NCBI GenBank assembly: GCA_020633295.1
Contig: JACKDW010000004.1
Span: forward strand, 310,001 to 374,000
Source of the DNA: Myxococcales bacterium
GTDB lineage: Bacteria > Myxococcota_A > Polyangia > Nannocystales > Nannocystaceae
Length of the DNA: 64,000 nucleotides
Reading direction: 5' to 3'
This document shows, piece by piece, positions 36,668-45,665 of this stretch. The notes below the pieces were generated by a model, which saw nothing but the letters and a program-made list of their open reading frames with translations, was not told the origin of the DNA and did no database searches. A program made the position numbers and the translations under genes. Position 1 is the stretch's first letter, and each line of letters starts with the position of its first letter.

Positions 36668-37861
36668 ATGTCGTCGCCCGCGCCCGCTGTCCCCCGCGCT
36701 CCGCGAGCCCGGTCATGGGTTCGTCGCCTGCGATCGCGCGCGCTGCTCGTCGCCGCGGTGTGCTCGGGCGCCCACGCGAGCGCGGCCGCGAAGCCCCCTG
36801 AGCGCGCCGCAGCCGCTGAGCGCCCGGCGGCCGCGGCCGACGGGGCCCGCACCGTGAAGGTCGACGCCGGGCTCGACGGCGTCTCGGTGGAGCGCGGCGA
36901 CGGGGCCTTCGGGATCAAGCTCGACGCGCTCGTGCGAGTGCGCCACGTCGGCTCGTTCGGCGCCGACGCGCCGTCGCGGTCGGAGTTCAGCGTGCCGATG
37001 GCCCGCCCGGCGCTCCACGCCCACCTCTGGGGCGACCGCGCGCGGGTCTTCCTGCAGGCCGAGCTCGCCGGCGAGGCCCGGCTGCTCGACGCGAAGCTCA
37101 CGCTCAAGCTCGTCGACGGGCTGTGGCTCGAGCTCGGGCAGATGATGGTCCCGTTCACGCGCGCCTTCTTGACGCCGGTGCCCAAGGTCCAGCTGCCTGA
37201 CTTCGGCCTGGTGAACGACGCCTTCCGCGTCGGTCGCGACATCGGCGTCGCGCTCCACGGCGAGCCGCGCCGCGGGCTGCTCGAGCTGACCTTCGGGGTC
37301 TACTCGGGCGACCCGTTCAAGCTCGCCGAGCGCCCGAACCCGAGCCCGATGGTGCTTGCGCGCGTGGTCGTCAACCCGCTCGGGCGCGTCGACTACAGCC
37401 AGACCTCCTCGCTCGACGGGGATCGACCGCTGCGCGTCGCGCTGGGCGCCAACGCGTACACCCACGTCGCGACCGCGCCGGCCGAGGGCGACGGGCCGGA
37501 GGGGCTCGAGCGCCTCGTCACCGCGGGCGGCGATCTGGCGCTCGAGGGCTGGCGCGCGAACCTGCTCGTCGAGGGCTTCTGGCGGCGCGCGTGGGCGCGG
37601 GCGCCAATTGTCGAGACCCGCGACTCCTGGGGCGTCTACGCCCAGCCCGGGGTGTTCGTCTGGGCCCGCCACCTGGAGCTCGTCGCGCGCGTCGGGCTCC
37701 TCGACCAGCCGATCGTCGGCCGCGAGCGCGCCTACGAGGGCGGGCTCAACGGCTACGTGCTCGGCAATCACCTCAAGCTGCAGCTGCGCTACCGCTGCGC
37801 GCGGCCGACGGGCGGCGCCTGTCGGCACTCGCTGACCTCGCAGCTGCAGGTGTGGTTTTGA
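36668..37861 (+). CDS. Outer membrane porin (OprO/OprP-like)
   Basis: The 397-residue protein has a basic N-terminus and signal (ALLVAAVCSGAHASAAA). The remainder is alternating beta-strand sequence with LDALVRVRHVG, ARVFLQAELAGEARLLDAKL, LELGQMMVPFTRAFL and VGRDIGVALHG, then terminal strands ending in an aromatic residue (LQVWF), as is typical for recognition by the BAM machinery. The layout matches phosphate-selective-porin-like proteins; the transported solute is not predictable. The dyad at 36590 lies in its promoter region. Confidence 0.85.
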   Translation: MSSPAPAVPRAPRARSWVRRLRSRALLVAAVCSGAHASAAAKPPERAAAAERPAAAADGARTVKVDAGLDGVSVERGDGAFGIKLDALVRVRHVGSFGADAPSRSEFSVPMARPALHAHLWGDRARVFLQAELAGEARLLDAKLTLKLVDGLWLELGQMMVPFTRAFLTPVPKVQLPDFGLVNDAFRVGRDIGVALHGEPRRGLLELTFGVYSGDPFKLAERPNPSPMVLARVVVNPLGRVDYSQTSSLDGDRPLRVALGANAYTHVATAPAEGDGPEGLERLVTAGGDLALEGWRANLLVEGFWRRAWARAPIVETRDSWGVYAQPGVFVWARHLELVARVGLLDQPIVGRERAYEGGLNGYVLGNHLKLQLRYRCARPTGGACRHSLTSQLQVWF

Positions 37862-37873
37862 CGGGCCGCGCGC

Positions 37874-38263
37874 TCACACAGAGAGCGCGTCGCGGACCCG
37901 CAAGAGCCGCGCCTTCACGTCGTCCGCGAGCGCGCCGATGTCGTCGCGCTGCACGAGGCCGAGCACCGCGTGCGGATCCATGAAGGCGACGGTCGTGGTG
38001 CCGTCCTCCTCGCCGCGCACGAGCACGTTGCACGGCAGCAGCAGCCCGATGTCAGGCTCGGCCGTCACGGCCTTGAACGCGAGCGGCGGGTTGCAGGCGC
38101 CGAGGATCGTGTAGGGGCGCATGCGCTCGCCTAGCTTCTTGTGCATCGCGGCGGCGACGTCGATCTCGGAGAGGACGCCGAAGCCCTCGCGCGAGAGCGC
38201 CGCGGTGACCCGCTGCTTCGCGTCATCAAAGTCGGTGGAGAGGTTGATCGAGAATCCGTACAT
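37874..38263 (-). CDS. DUF302 family protein
   Basis: The 129-residue protein starts MYGFSINLSTDFDDAKQRV and contains VLSEIDVAAAMHKKLGE, YTILGACNPPLAFKAVTAEP, LLPCNVLVRG and VAFMDPHAVL, the full DUF302 pattern with the conserved Cys-Asn-Pro. The ATG at 38263 follows GGAGTGAAC. The function of DUF302 is not established. It converges with the porin gene, only 12 bp apart. Confidence 0.9.
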   Translation of the reverse strand: MYGFSINLSTDFDDAKQRVTAALSREGFGVLSEIDVAAAMHKKLGERMRPYTILGACNPPLAFKAVTAEPDIGLLLPCNVLVRGEEDGTTTVAFMDPHAVLGLVQRDDIGALADDVKARLLRVRDALSV

Positions 38264-38401
38264 GTTCACTCCGAGCCGCGGGGCTCCGTCGGTCTCAAAG
38301 CAATCAACGTACCAGCGCGCGCCGGCGCCCGTCTCGCGCGTCGCGGCGCCCCGTCGCCGGCGTCGTTGAGCCGCCGCACGACAACGACTCAACATCCTGC
38401 A

Positions 38402-39547
38402 TCACCCGCGCGCGCGCCCGGGCGCGGCCGCGTTCGCGCCGACCAGCGTGAAGTCGGCGAGCGCCATGGAGCGCCCGTTCACGAGCAGCTCGACGCGGTG
38501 CAGGCCCGAGTAGTAGCGGCGCGTCGAGATCGGCCGCAGCGCGTGCGAGCGCGTGAGCGCGAGCCGCTGCCCCTTCGCCGCGCGCAGCTTCGTCCACTTG
38601 AACACCTTGGCCGACAGCTCGCCGTTGGCCTTCACGTGGTGGACCGCGTAGTCGATCATCAGCTCCTGAGCTGAACGCGAGACCAGGCGCGCGCGCAGCT
38701 CGAGCGCGCCGCCCAGGCGCACCCGCCGGGCGCCCAGCTCGAGCGCCACGTCGCCGCAGCGCGCCGGGTGATAGCCCAGGGTCGCGAGCGCGCCGGCGTG
38801 CCCGCGCTTGAGGAGCGCGCGCAGACCGTGGCGCGCGACCCAGCGCGTCTCGGGCGAGGGGTCCTCGGCGCACCAGCGCCGCGTGATCTCGACGGCCAGC
38901 GCGGGGTGGTCCTTGGCGATGTCGCCGACGTGATTGGCGACCGAGCGGCGCACGTACAGCTCGGGGTCGCGGTAGAGCGCGTCGAGCAGCGGGATCGCCG
39001 GGCGCGGATCCTGCTGCAGCGCGCGCAGACGTGTCCCCCAGGGCAGCCGCGGCCGCGCCCCCTCGCTGACGAGCCGGCGGACGTGCGGGTCAGGGTCGCG
39101 GGCCCAGGCGCGCAGCGTCGTCAAGACGCCCTCCTGGTCGCGCTCGAGGTACGGGCGGATCGCGAATTCACAGCTCGCCAGCCGCGTCAGCAGCTTCATG
39201 GTCTTCAGCGCCTCGCCCGGGTGCGCGAGCCCCTGGCGCTCGACGAAGGTGCACAGCGGCCAGAACACCCACATCGAGCAGGCGTCGCGCTCCGCCGGCG
39301 AGAGCCGCGTGATCGACGTCCGGATCCAGCGCGCGGCCGCCGGGAACGCGGCGGGCAGGTGCCCGGCGAGCGCCGTCGCTACGTGGTCGACCCGCGCCTT
39401 CAGCTCGAGCGGCTCGAGCCCGCGCGCGGCGTCACGACAGAGCCGGCGCGCGTCGAGGGCGCGCGCGGCCGGATCGGGCGCGGCGGCGAGGTGCTGGGCG
39501 AGCGCCTCGATCGAGGCGCGAGAGATCCTGTGCTTGAAGGCCTCCAT
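38402..39547 (-). CDS. AlkC-type DNA alkylation repair protein
   Basis: The 381-residue protein is made of HEAT repeats with the AlkC/AlkD-type core: RLVSEGARPRLPWGTRLRAL, YVRRSVANHVGDIAKDHP and TRWVARHGLRALLKRG. It also has the C-terminal immunoglobulin-like extension found in AlkC proteins (LMIDYAVHHVKANGELSAKV, STRRYYSGLHRVELLVNG). AlkC enzymes excise 3-methyladenine-type bases without base flipping. The start is ATG 39547. It lies downstream of an ERI1-like exonuclease gene on the same strand. Confidence 0.87.
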   Translation of the reverse strand: MEAFKHRISRASIEALAQHLAAAPDPAARALDARRLCRDAARGLEPLELKARVDHVATALAGHLPAAFPAAARWIRTSITRLSPAERDACSMWVFWPLCTFVERQGLAHPGEALKTMKLLTRLASCEFAIRPYLERDQEGVLTTLRAWARDPDPHVRRLVSEGARPRLPWGTRLRALQQDPRPAIPLLDALYRDPELYVRRSVANHVGDIAKDHPALAVEITRRWCAEDPSPETRWVARHGLRALLKRGHAGALATLGYHPARCGDVALELGARRVRLGGALELRARLVSRSAQELMIDYAVHHVKANGELSAKVFKWTKLRAAKGQRLALTRSHALRPISTRRYYSGLHRVELLVNGRSMALADFTLVGANAAAPGRARG

Positions 39548-39602
39548 GGTCCGCTGCGGAGTAGCACGCTGCCCGCAGGCGAGCGCCCGCGCCTCCCGAT
39601 CT

Positions 39603-39625
39603 CTGCTGCCAAATTCTGGCAGCAG
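39603..39625. promoter_or_regulatory. Perfect 9-bp inverted repeat between exonuclease and alkC-like genes
   Basis: CTGCTGCCA and TGGCAGCAG are exact inverted repeats separated by AATTC. The element lies 21 bp after the end of the exonuclease gene and 56 bp before the alkC-like start, both on the minus strand. It could be a hairpin terminator (no T run) or an operator for the repair gene. Confidence 0.45.
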
Positions 39626-39645
39626 CGTTCGGGCCCACGCGGCGC

Positions 39646-40554
39646 TCACGCGTCGTCGCGGAGGCGGTTGAGATCGGCGCCGGTCAGGGCGCGCAGGCGC
39701 GTGCCCGGCTGCAGCTCCATCAGCGCCTCGTCGCGCGTGATCGCCTGCCCGGCGAGCGTGTGCACGGCGATGATGTTGGTGCGGAACAGCGAGCGCGCCA
39801 GGCCGAGCAGCGTCCCCACCGCGCGCTTGTGGAGCACCGCGGAGTGCACGAGCTCGCCGCGCTGCAGCTCGAGCGGCAGCGGCGGGTAGCGGGAGGCCGC
39901 GAGCTGACTCGTCGGGCGAAACGACGCGCCGCGCTCGTGCAGCGCGAGCGCGATCCGGGCGATGTTGCGGCAGTCGTCGATGCCCCGGTGATGCCGCCCC
40001 TCGAGCGCCAGGCCGAGGTGACGCAGCATCGCGGGCATGCCCTGGCCCTTGGTCCTGCCGGTGAGCTGCGCGAAGATCTTCTTGATGTTGGTCCAGCGCC
40101 GGTACGGGCGCGGCAGCGCGGCGATCGAGAGCCCCGAGGCGGCGCACTGGGTCGGCAGCATGGTCGCCAGGTCCCAGTCGCCGCAGGTCGCGAACACGAA
40201 GCGCGGCGCCGCGCCCTCCGCGTCGGGGAGCAGCCCGTGTCCCTCGAGCCAGCGCTGGTGTCGCCGCAGGACCTCGGGGAACGTCGCCGCCCGCTCGACG
40301 TCCTCCTGGCGGATGCTCGTCAGCTCGGTGCAGAACTCGCCAAGGCGCGGGTGATGCACCGGGCGCACGAAGGTGGAGAACTCATCGATCACGCGCCCGG
40401 CCTCGAGGTCGACGAGCACCGACGGGAACTCGATGATCTCCTGCGGCTGCGGGGCCCCACCCGGGCGACAGGTGGCCTCGAAGTCCAGGACGACCAGCTC
40501 CGCGTGTGTCTCGTCGATCGTGGTGCCTCCCGCGTGGTCGCTCGACCATCGCAC
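39646..40554 (-). CDS. ERI1-like DEDDh 3'-5' exonuclease
   Basis: The exonuclease motifs are visible: VVLDFEATC (first Asp and Glu), TCGDWDLATML (second Asp) and HRGIDDCRNIARI (catalytic His and last Asp), with NIKKIFAQLTG between, as in ERI1/KapD-type exonucleases. A C-terminal extension of about 80 residues is not recognised. GTG 40554 is chosen as start because the upstream sequence is a simple GCGGTCGCGGTC-like run; ATG 40620 is possible. It may act on structured RNA or single-stranded ends; this is inferred from the family. Confidence 0.85.
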   Translation of the reverse strand: MRWSSDHAGGTTIDETHAELVVLDFEATCRPGGAPQPQEIIEFPSVLVDLEAGRVIDEFSTFVRPVHHPRLGEFCTELTSIRQEDVERAATFPEVLRRHQRWLEGHGLLPDAEGAAPRFVFATCGDWDLATMLPTQCAASGLSIAALPRPYRRWTNIKKIFAQLTGRTKGQGMPAMLRHLGLALEGRHHRGIDDCRNIARIALALHERGASFRPTSQLAASRYPPLPLELQRGELVHSAVLHKRAVGTLLGLARSLFRTNIIAVHTLAGQAITRDEALMELQPGTRLRALTGADLNRLRDDA

Positions 40555-40621
40555 ACTCCGGGGCGTCGCGGTAGCGGTCGCGGTCGCGCCCGCCGCACGG
40601 CGAGGGCGCGATACCACCATA

Positions 40622-40653
40622 ACGAGCAGACGAGCAGACGAGCAGACGAGCAG
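40622..40653. repeat. Tandem octamer repeat, ACGAGCAG x4
   Basis: Four perfect copies of ACGAGCAG lie between the divergent exonuclease and membrane-protein genes. Being a perfect short tandem repeat in a promoter region, it could vary in copy number. Confidence 0.85.
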
Positions 40654-40732
40654 ACGCGCTCCGCGGGCGCGCCGGGCGTTCGGGACCTCCTGGCTTGAGG
40701 AACAGCTGCAGATCGTCGAAGATCGTGCGCGG

Positions 40733-41854
40733 ATGGACTTCGCCGAGCTCGCCCGTGCCTTTGACGCCGAGGTCGTCTGGAGCGCCGCGGGGAAGTCTCG
40801 CACCCCGCTGCGCTTCACGATCGAGCGCGAGGGCGCCTCGGTCCACGCCTACCCGGAGCTCGTCGAGAGCGACTGCGTGGGCGTCGTCTTCGCGGTCGAG
40901 AGCGCGGCGACGCGTCGGCTCCCGCGCGTCGTCCTGCGCGAGGAGGGGGCCCTCGATCGGGGCGGGAAGTCGCTCGGGATCAACGAGGAGATCCAGCTCG
41001 ACGATCCCGCCTTCGACGACGCCGTGTACGTCGCGAGCGAGGCGCCGGCGCTCGCGATCCGCGAGCTCCTCGCCGATTCGAAGGCGCGCGCCGCAGTGGT
41101 CACGGCGCTCGCGGGCCCCGCCGAGGAGCTCGTGCTCGGCGACGGGCGGGTCGGCGCGCTGATCGCCGCGAGCGAGCTCCAGGATCCACGCGCGGCGGCG
41201 ATCGAGCAGACGCTCGCCGCGATCACGCGCGTGGCCGCGACGCTCGTCGCCCCGAGCGCGCGGGCGCTCCGCCAGAAGTCCGCCGCGCGCTCGGGTCGCG
41301 CGCTGTTCATGCTCTCGGGCTCGTGGCTCGCGCTGCTGATCGTCGCGGCGCTCGTCGAGCCGCCCGTGCTGCTCGGGCGGGGTCCCGTGTGGATCGCGTT
41401 CGGCGTCGGGCTGCTGCTCTGGGCGCTGTGCTGCGTCGGCGTCGGCGTCGCGCTCCGCGGACGTCACGACTCCATGCGCTGGGTCGTCATCGGCGCGGGC
41501 TTCTTCCTGCTGGTCGCGCCGGTCGCCGGCACACGCGTGACGCTCACCCTCAACGCCGTCCTCGACGGCGCGCCCGCGCGCGACGCGGTGTACCCGGCGC
41601 GGGTGCTCGAGACGACGAGCTACGGCCGCGCGCTGCTCGCGGTCGAGCCCGCGTCCGCAGGCGACAAGGAGCTCCGACTCAACCTTCTGCCCGGGCAGAT
41701 CGAGGGCGCGCTGCCCAAGCAGCTGCGCGCCGTCACGCTCACGACGCGCCCGGGCGCGTTCGGCTGGCCGTGGATCGTGCGCGCGCGCGCGGCCGCGCCG
41801 GGCTCCGATACGGGCTCGACGTCAACGCGCCCGGACGCCCGCGGCCCCCTGTGA
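40733..41854 (+). CDS. Uncharacterised membrane protein
   Basis: The 373-residue protein has a soluble N-terminal part (about 200 residues), three transmembrane helices at about residues 198-215, 222-242 and 248-270 (LALLIVAALVEP, WIAFGVGLLLWALCCVGVGV, WVVIGAGFFLLVAPVAG), and a beta-rich C-terminal part. I recognise no family. The start ATG 40733 is the first clear one, though the frame is open upstream. Its last 33 bases overlap the end of the convergent lipoprotein gene. Confidence 0.7.
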   Translation: MDFAELARAFDAEVVWSAAGKSRTPLRFTIEREGASVHAYPELVESDCVGVVFAVESAATRRLPRVVLREEGALDRGGKSLGINEEIQLDDPAFDDAVYVASEAPALAIRELLADSKARAAVVTALAGPAEELVLGDGRVGALIAASELQDPRAAAIEQTLAAITRVAATLVAPSARALRQKSAARSGRALFMLSGSWLALLIVAALVEPPVLLGRGPVWIAFGVGLLLWALCCVGVGVALRGRHDSMRWVVIGAGFFLLVAPVAGTRVTLTLNAVLDGAPARDAVYPARVLETTSYGRALLAVEPASAGDKELRLNLLPGQIEGALPKQLRAVTLTTRPGAFGWPWIVRARAAAPGSDTGSTSTRPDARGPL

Positions 41855-42325
41855 CGTCACGAAGAACCGCAGCTCGACCGCCGCCGGGATTCGCGAGCCC
41901 CCCTTGCAATTCGAGGGGAAGCCGCGCGCCAGGAGCCGCGCCGCGCAGGGCACGAGCGGCGCCGCCTCGGCCGTCATCGGCGTGATCTCGAGGTCCTCGA
42001 CGCGATGGGTCCGCGCGCTCGTGAAGCGCACGAGGACCGCCCCCTCGAGCCCGGGCGCGCGCCGCAGCTGCTCGACGTAGCATTCGCGCGGCGCGTCCAC
42101 CTGACGTCGGAGCAGCTCGAGCGGCACGAGGTTGCCGCGGGAGGAATGAACGGTCACGCGCGCGACGGGCGGGGGGGCGCGGCGCGGAATCGTCGACCGA
42201 TCCTCCCAGGCGTCGTCCATCGGGTCCGACGACGACGCCTCCCGTGAACCACCTCGCGCGCCCGCGGCGGTGCACGCCGTCACGACGACCCACGTCCACG
42301 TGGCCACGGTCAGGGATCGACGCAT
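41822..42325 (-). CDS. Small lipoprotein with AgmX/TonB-like C-terminal pattern
   Basis: The 167-residue protein starts with a signal ending VVVTAC. The central and C-terminal part (ECYVEQLRRAPGLEGAVLVRF, then ITPMTAEAAPLVPCAARLL) follows the CY..xL..xP.L.G.v pattern of the AgmX/PglI-type domain that is common in myxobacterial envelope proteins. Function is unknown. The 3' ends of this gene and the membrane-protein gene overlap by 33 bp in convergent orientation. Confidence 0.7.
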   Translation of the reverse strand: MRRSLTVATWTWVVVTACTAAGARGGSREASSSDPMDDAWEDRSTIPRRAPPPVARVTVHSSRGNLVPLELLRRQVDAPRECYVEQLRRAPGLEGAVLVRFTSARTHRVEDLEITPMTAEAAPLVPCAARLLARGFPSNCKGGSRIPAAVELRFFVTSQGAAGVRAR

Positions 42326-42389
42326 CGATCTGGTAGACGCCGCGCGCCCGACCTGGTTCCCGACGACGCGTTCGAACGCGAGCTTGTTG

Positions 42390-42872
42390 TCAGGGCGCGG
42401 GCGCGGGCGCAGGCGCGGTCTTGGCGAGTCCGCCCTCGGGCGCCACGAGCCGATAGAAGGTGCCGGGCCCGCGCCACGCGATGGCGGGCGCGTCCGGGGG
42501 TCGCGGCTCGACGACGTAGCGCTCGAGCACGCCCGTCGCGGTCACGCGCGCGTCGGAGAGCTCGTATTCGCCGTCGATGTCGACGCCGAGCACGGTCGGG
42601 ATCTTGGTCCTCGTCTGAACCCCCACGATCGTCACGCGCTGACCCACGGCGTCGTCGAGCTGATCGAGGGAGGTGATCGTGATCGTCGCGTCAGGGGCTT
42701 GGTTCACGGGCGCTCCGGAGGACGGCGCGGGCTCTGCGGACGCGGGCCGCGAGGCGGTGGGCTGAGCCGACCCGGGCCGCGCCGGCGCGGGCGAGCTCGG
42801 GGGCGCCTCGCCCGGGCTGCAGGCGAGCAGCACGAAGAGACAGGACAACGAGAGCAGGTCATGGGCGCGCAC
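42390..42872 (-). CDS. Lipoprotein with Pro/Ala-rich linker and small beta domain
   Basis: The 160-residue protein has a lipoprotein signal ending LFVLLAC, a Pro/Ser/Ala linker of 40 residues, then a compact domain (SLDQLDDAVGQRVTIVGVQ, VLGVDIDGEYELSDARVTAT) that looks like an OB-fold. It ends in an Ala-Pro repeat. Function is unknown. It lies 64 bp upstream of the AgmX-like lipoprotein gene on the same strand. Confidence 0.7.
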   Translation of the reverse strand: MRAHDLLSLSCLFVLLACSPGEAPPSSPAPARPGSAQPTASRPASAEPAPSSGAPVNQAPDATITITSLDQLDDAVGQRVTIVGVQTRTKIPTVLGVDIDGEYELSDARVTATGVLERYVVEPRPPDAPAIAWRGPGTFYRLVAPEGGLAKTAPAPAPAP

Positions 42873-42951
42873 GGCCGCTCCAGTCTACGCCCGCGCCGAG
42901 CCCGACGTCTCGCTCGCGGGCGGCGGTCGAGTTCGCGCGTGCCGTCGTCGC

Positions 42952-43392
42952 TTATCGCGGTCGTCTCCGCCCGTCATAGCCGCGCGCGAGCGTCCCGAAC
43001 ACGCGATCCCAGATCGGCAGGAAGCCGCCGTAGTTGCCGCGACGCCGCGAGTGGTGAAAGTCGTGGTGGGCCGCGCCGTCGCCGAGCGGCAGCAGCGAGG
43101 TCGGCGACCAGGGCAGCTGATAGCCGCAGTGCCCCTCGGCCGCCTCCCACTGGCGCAGGATGATCCACAGGTAGAGCGTGACGACGTGCACGCCGAGCGC
43201 GAGCGGCCCCACGAGCATCAACGCCGCCGTCGCGAGGTACTCGACCGGGTGCATGTAGTGACCGGCGATCGCCCACGGCGCGGGGATCCGGTGGTGCAGC
43301 CCATGAACCCGTCTGTAAAGCCAGGGCCGATGCATCGCGCGGTGCATCCAGTAGTAGAGGAAGTCGTCGAGGTAGACGATCTGCGCGACTAC
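42952..43392 (-). pseudogene. Sterol desaturase/fatty acid hydroxylase, C-terminal half without start
   Basis: The reading frame encodes VVAQIVYLDDFLYYWMHRAM and then all three histidine boxes of the di-iron hydroxylase family: HRAMH, HGLHH and HHDFHH. Transmembrane helices lie between the boxes. The N-terminal membrane helices are missing. Upstream of the core the frame has no ATG, GTG or TTG before homology ends near 43392; the first ATG is 43347, inside the first box. The matching N-terminal half type is found at 48620-49060 on the same strand. The protein is unlikely to be made intact from here. Confidence 0.75.
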
Positions 43393-43586
43393 ACCCCCTG
43401 GCGGTCGAAATTCTCGAAGCCCGCCGCGCGGCGCGACGCGCCCGCGGCGATCGACCCCGAGTCGACCCCGCGCGGGCCCGATCCCCGCGGTGCAGGATCG
43501 GGCTCACCCTGCCGGGGAGACGAGCAGCCTAAAAGGCGGCGCGCCGCGATCGACCCCGCCGCGGCCGCGGGCGGTATGCTGCCGCC

Positions 43587-44180
43587 GTGCCCCTCGCCGT
43601 CTGGATGCCTCGGCCCGCGCGCGCGGCCGACGTCGAGTTCATCGCCGCCGTCGACCTGCACGTCGACGAGCTGACCGGCGAGACGTACCACCTCGGCTGG
43701 GGGGAGGACGAGCGCGCCGCCCATCGCCAGCGCATGGCCGACTTCGTCCGCCGCGACGATCGGCTGGCGTGCATCGTCGAGGCCGACGACGCGGAGGGCG
43801 ACGACCCGCGGGTCGGGCTGCTCCTCGCCCGCTTCCGCGAGCTCACCCGCGAGCCCGACGACGCGTTCACGCGCGTGTTCACCGAGACGCTGTGGCCCGC
43901 GCTGCCGCCCGGGTGGGCGCCCCGAGACGGTCGCTTCGCCGAGGTCTTCCAGCTCTGGGTTCGCCAGAGTCATCGACGACGCGGTCTGGCGTCGAGGCTC
44001 AAGCGATACCTCGAGCTCGTCGCCCGCGCGCGCGGGCTCGAGCTCCTGTACACCCACACGCGCGCGACGAACGTCCACGTCGTCGAGCTCAACGAGAAGC
44101 TGGGGTATCGCGTCTTTCGCGTCGGTCCGCTGTGGGACGAGCTCGATCGGGTCAGCCTCGCCAAGCGGCTCGCGCGCTGA
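43587..44180 (+). CDS. GNAT family N-acetyltransferase
   Basis: The 197-residue protein has the acetyl-CoA binding pattern LWVRQSHRRRGLASRLKRYL and the C-terminal THTRATNVHVVELNEKLGYR, which fit GNAT enzymes. The start is GTG 43587. Substrate is unknown. Directly downstream lies a degenerate second copy of its last third. Confidence 0.87.
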   Translation: MPLAVWMPRPARAADVEFIAAVDLHVDELTGETYHLGWGEDERAAHRQRMADFVRRDDRLACIVEADDAEGDDPRVGLLLARFRELTREPDDAFTRVFTETLWPALPPGWAPRDGRFAEVFQLWVRQSHRRRGLASRLKRYLELVARARGLELLYTHTRATNVHVVELNEKLGYRVFRVGPLWDELDRVSLAKRLAR

Positions 44181-44189
44181 GCTATCGCG

Positions 44190-44450
44190 AGTCCGGCTCG
44201 TGGACGATCTTTACCTGCACGCGCACGACGAACCACGTCGTCGAGATCAACGAGACGCTGGGCTATCGCGTCTTCCGTCGGTCCGCTGTGGGACGAGGCC
44301 TTCGCCGGCAACGTCGGCGCGCAGCGCCGCGGCGACCTCGTCGGCGCGCGAGGCTCGTTCGCGCGCGCGCCGAGCAGGGATCACCGCGGCGCTCGGCGAC
44401 GCCGCGCCCGCGATGCAGTCAGCCTGCCAAGCGGCGCTGAGCTATCAACG
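44190..44450 (+). pseudogene. Degenerate tandem copy of the acetyltransferase 3' end
   Basis: The sequence repeats the end of the preceding gene with frame changes: TTNHVVEINETLGYRVFR in one frame, then GPLWDE-like sequence in another, and finally the same end sequence GTCAGCCT..CCAAGCGG..GCGCTGAGCTATC that occurs at 44150-44190. It is a partial duplication that has decayed. Confidence 0.7.
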
Positions 44451-45295
44451 ATCACGTCGGTGGTGAACACGAGCCCGTCGATGAGGCCTCGCTGGGCCAG
44501 CGCGTCGCCGACGTAAACGTCCTTCTGGCCCATCGACCAAGATGCGCGGAGCATCTTCGGGCGCTTCGTGACGGTGCCCTTCGCGCCCCCGCCCGCGCTC
44601 GCCGCGCCCGCGCCGTGCGGAGGCGCCGACCGAGCTGGGCGACGATCCCGTCGAACAGATCGTGTCGTTGATGAGCATCGCGGCGGCGGGCGCGCGGCCT
44701 GCGTGAGCGCTCGTTGACGGAGACCGCCGGGCCCTCGCCGGCGCCAGCACGACCGCGATCGCCCCGTCCGCAGCCCGTACGCGCGCGCCGGCGAAGCGTA
44801 GGTCCGCGTCGTCCCGCGAACGCGGGTGAGGTGCACCGCCGCCACGTCGGGGCGGGTGGTCGGCGACGACGGTGCCATCGCTCGCGCCCAGCTCGCGGAC
44901 GAACGATCCGCCCACAGCGCCAGCGCGCCTTGATCGCCGCCGCGCCGACCAGCGACTTCTGAGACGTTCTGGGTCGCCGCGCCTCGCTGGCTCCTCGAGC
45001 TGCGCCTCGTGTTCGAGCCGCGCTGCCTTCGGGCTGCGCGTCGACCACGACCCGACCGCCCCCTTTGGTCTCAGCGATCGTCAACGCGACCGCGATCTCG
45101 CCCGCCCTGTCAGGAGCCTCCCGCGCCGCCGATGAGCGCGCGGCCGCGCTCGCCCTCGATCATCGCCCGCCGGAGCGCGGCCTGGGTCCCGCCGTGGACG
45201 TAGACGAGCGCGCCGTCGGGCCGCACGTCGACCCGCGCACGAGGGCTGTGAGAGGGGGCGCTCAGGAGCGCGAGGGCGATCATCAGCTGGTGCAT
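44451..45295 (-). pseudogene. Collapsed gene for a secreted protein, several frame changes
   Basis: From ATG 45295 (after GGAG) a signal-like start (QLMIALALLSAPSHS) and VDVRPDGALVYVHGGTQ are read to a stop at 45110. Coherent protein-like segments then continue in other frames: EIAVALTIAETKGGGRVVVD near 45080, GGSFVRELGASDGTVVADHP near 44900, and QKDVYVGDALAQRGLIDGL near 44500. Segments such as VGDALAQRGLIDGLV resemble the end of S49/SppA-type proteases, but this is weak. The whole is best treated as a dead gene or badly sequenced. Confidence 0.55.
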
Positions 45296-45665
45296 GGGGT
45301 CTCCTCGAACAGGGTCGGGATGCCCTATCCGCTCGCGCGGCGCAATCTGACGCGGAGGACAGCACGGAATTTTCGCCGCGCGCGATCGCGCCGCGCGACG
45401 TGATGACGTGATGACGTGATGACGTGATGACGCTGGCTCGGCTCGCCCCCTTTGATCGCGCGGCGCGGCGCGACGCCTCGCCGCGCGCGCGATTGATTCT
45501 GCTTTGCCAGATCGAGCCCCGACGGTCGCCGCTCGACGTCGTCGACCGTGGCGGCGACGGGACCCGATCGGGCGGCGAAACGCTCCGCCTCCGTCGCTCG
45601 TCTCGAGGGTCACGGCTTCGCGACCCGCGAGCTCGACAGGGTTGTCGTGTCTCCGCGGTTGTGCG
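45296..45665. other. Intergenic region of 370 bp with simple repeat
   Basis: It has no convincing gene. It contains an AT-richer patch (GGAATTTTCGCC near 45366), the tandem octamer repeat at 45398, and a CGCG-rich segment. It separates the collapsed gene and the DUF4336 gene, which diverge, so promoters are expected. Confidence 0.5.
45398..45429. repeat. Tandem octamer repeat, ACGTGATG x4
   Basis: There are four perfect copies of ACGTGATG plus a partial one. It has the same unit length and copy number as the ACGAGCAG repeat at 40622 and also lies in a divergent intergenic region. Confidence 0.9.

Noticed and set aside
30852..36716. A 1954-codon open frame on the minus strand
   Set aside because: It is antisense to two lipoprotein genes and the RecQ fusion. 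Its translation is composed of Arg/Val/Ala/Asp-rich shadow sequence, a result of GC-rich codon use.
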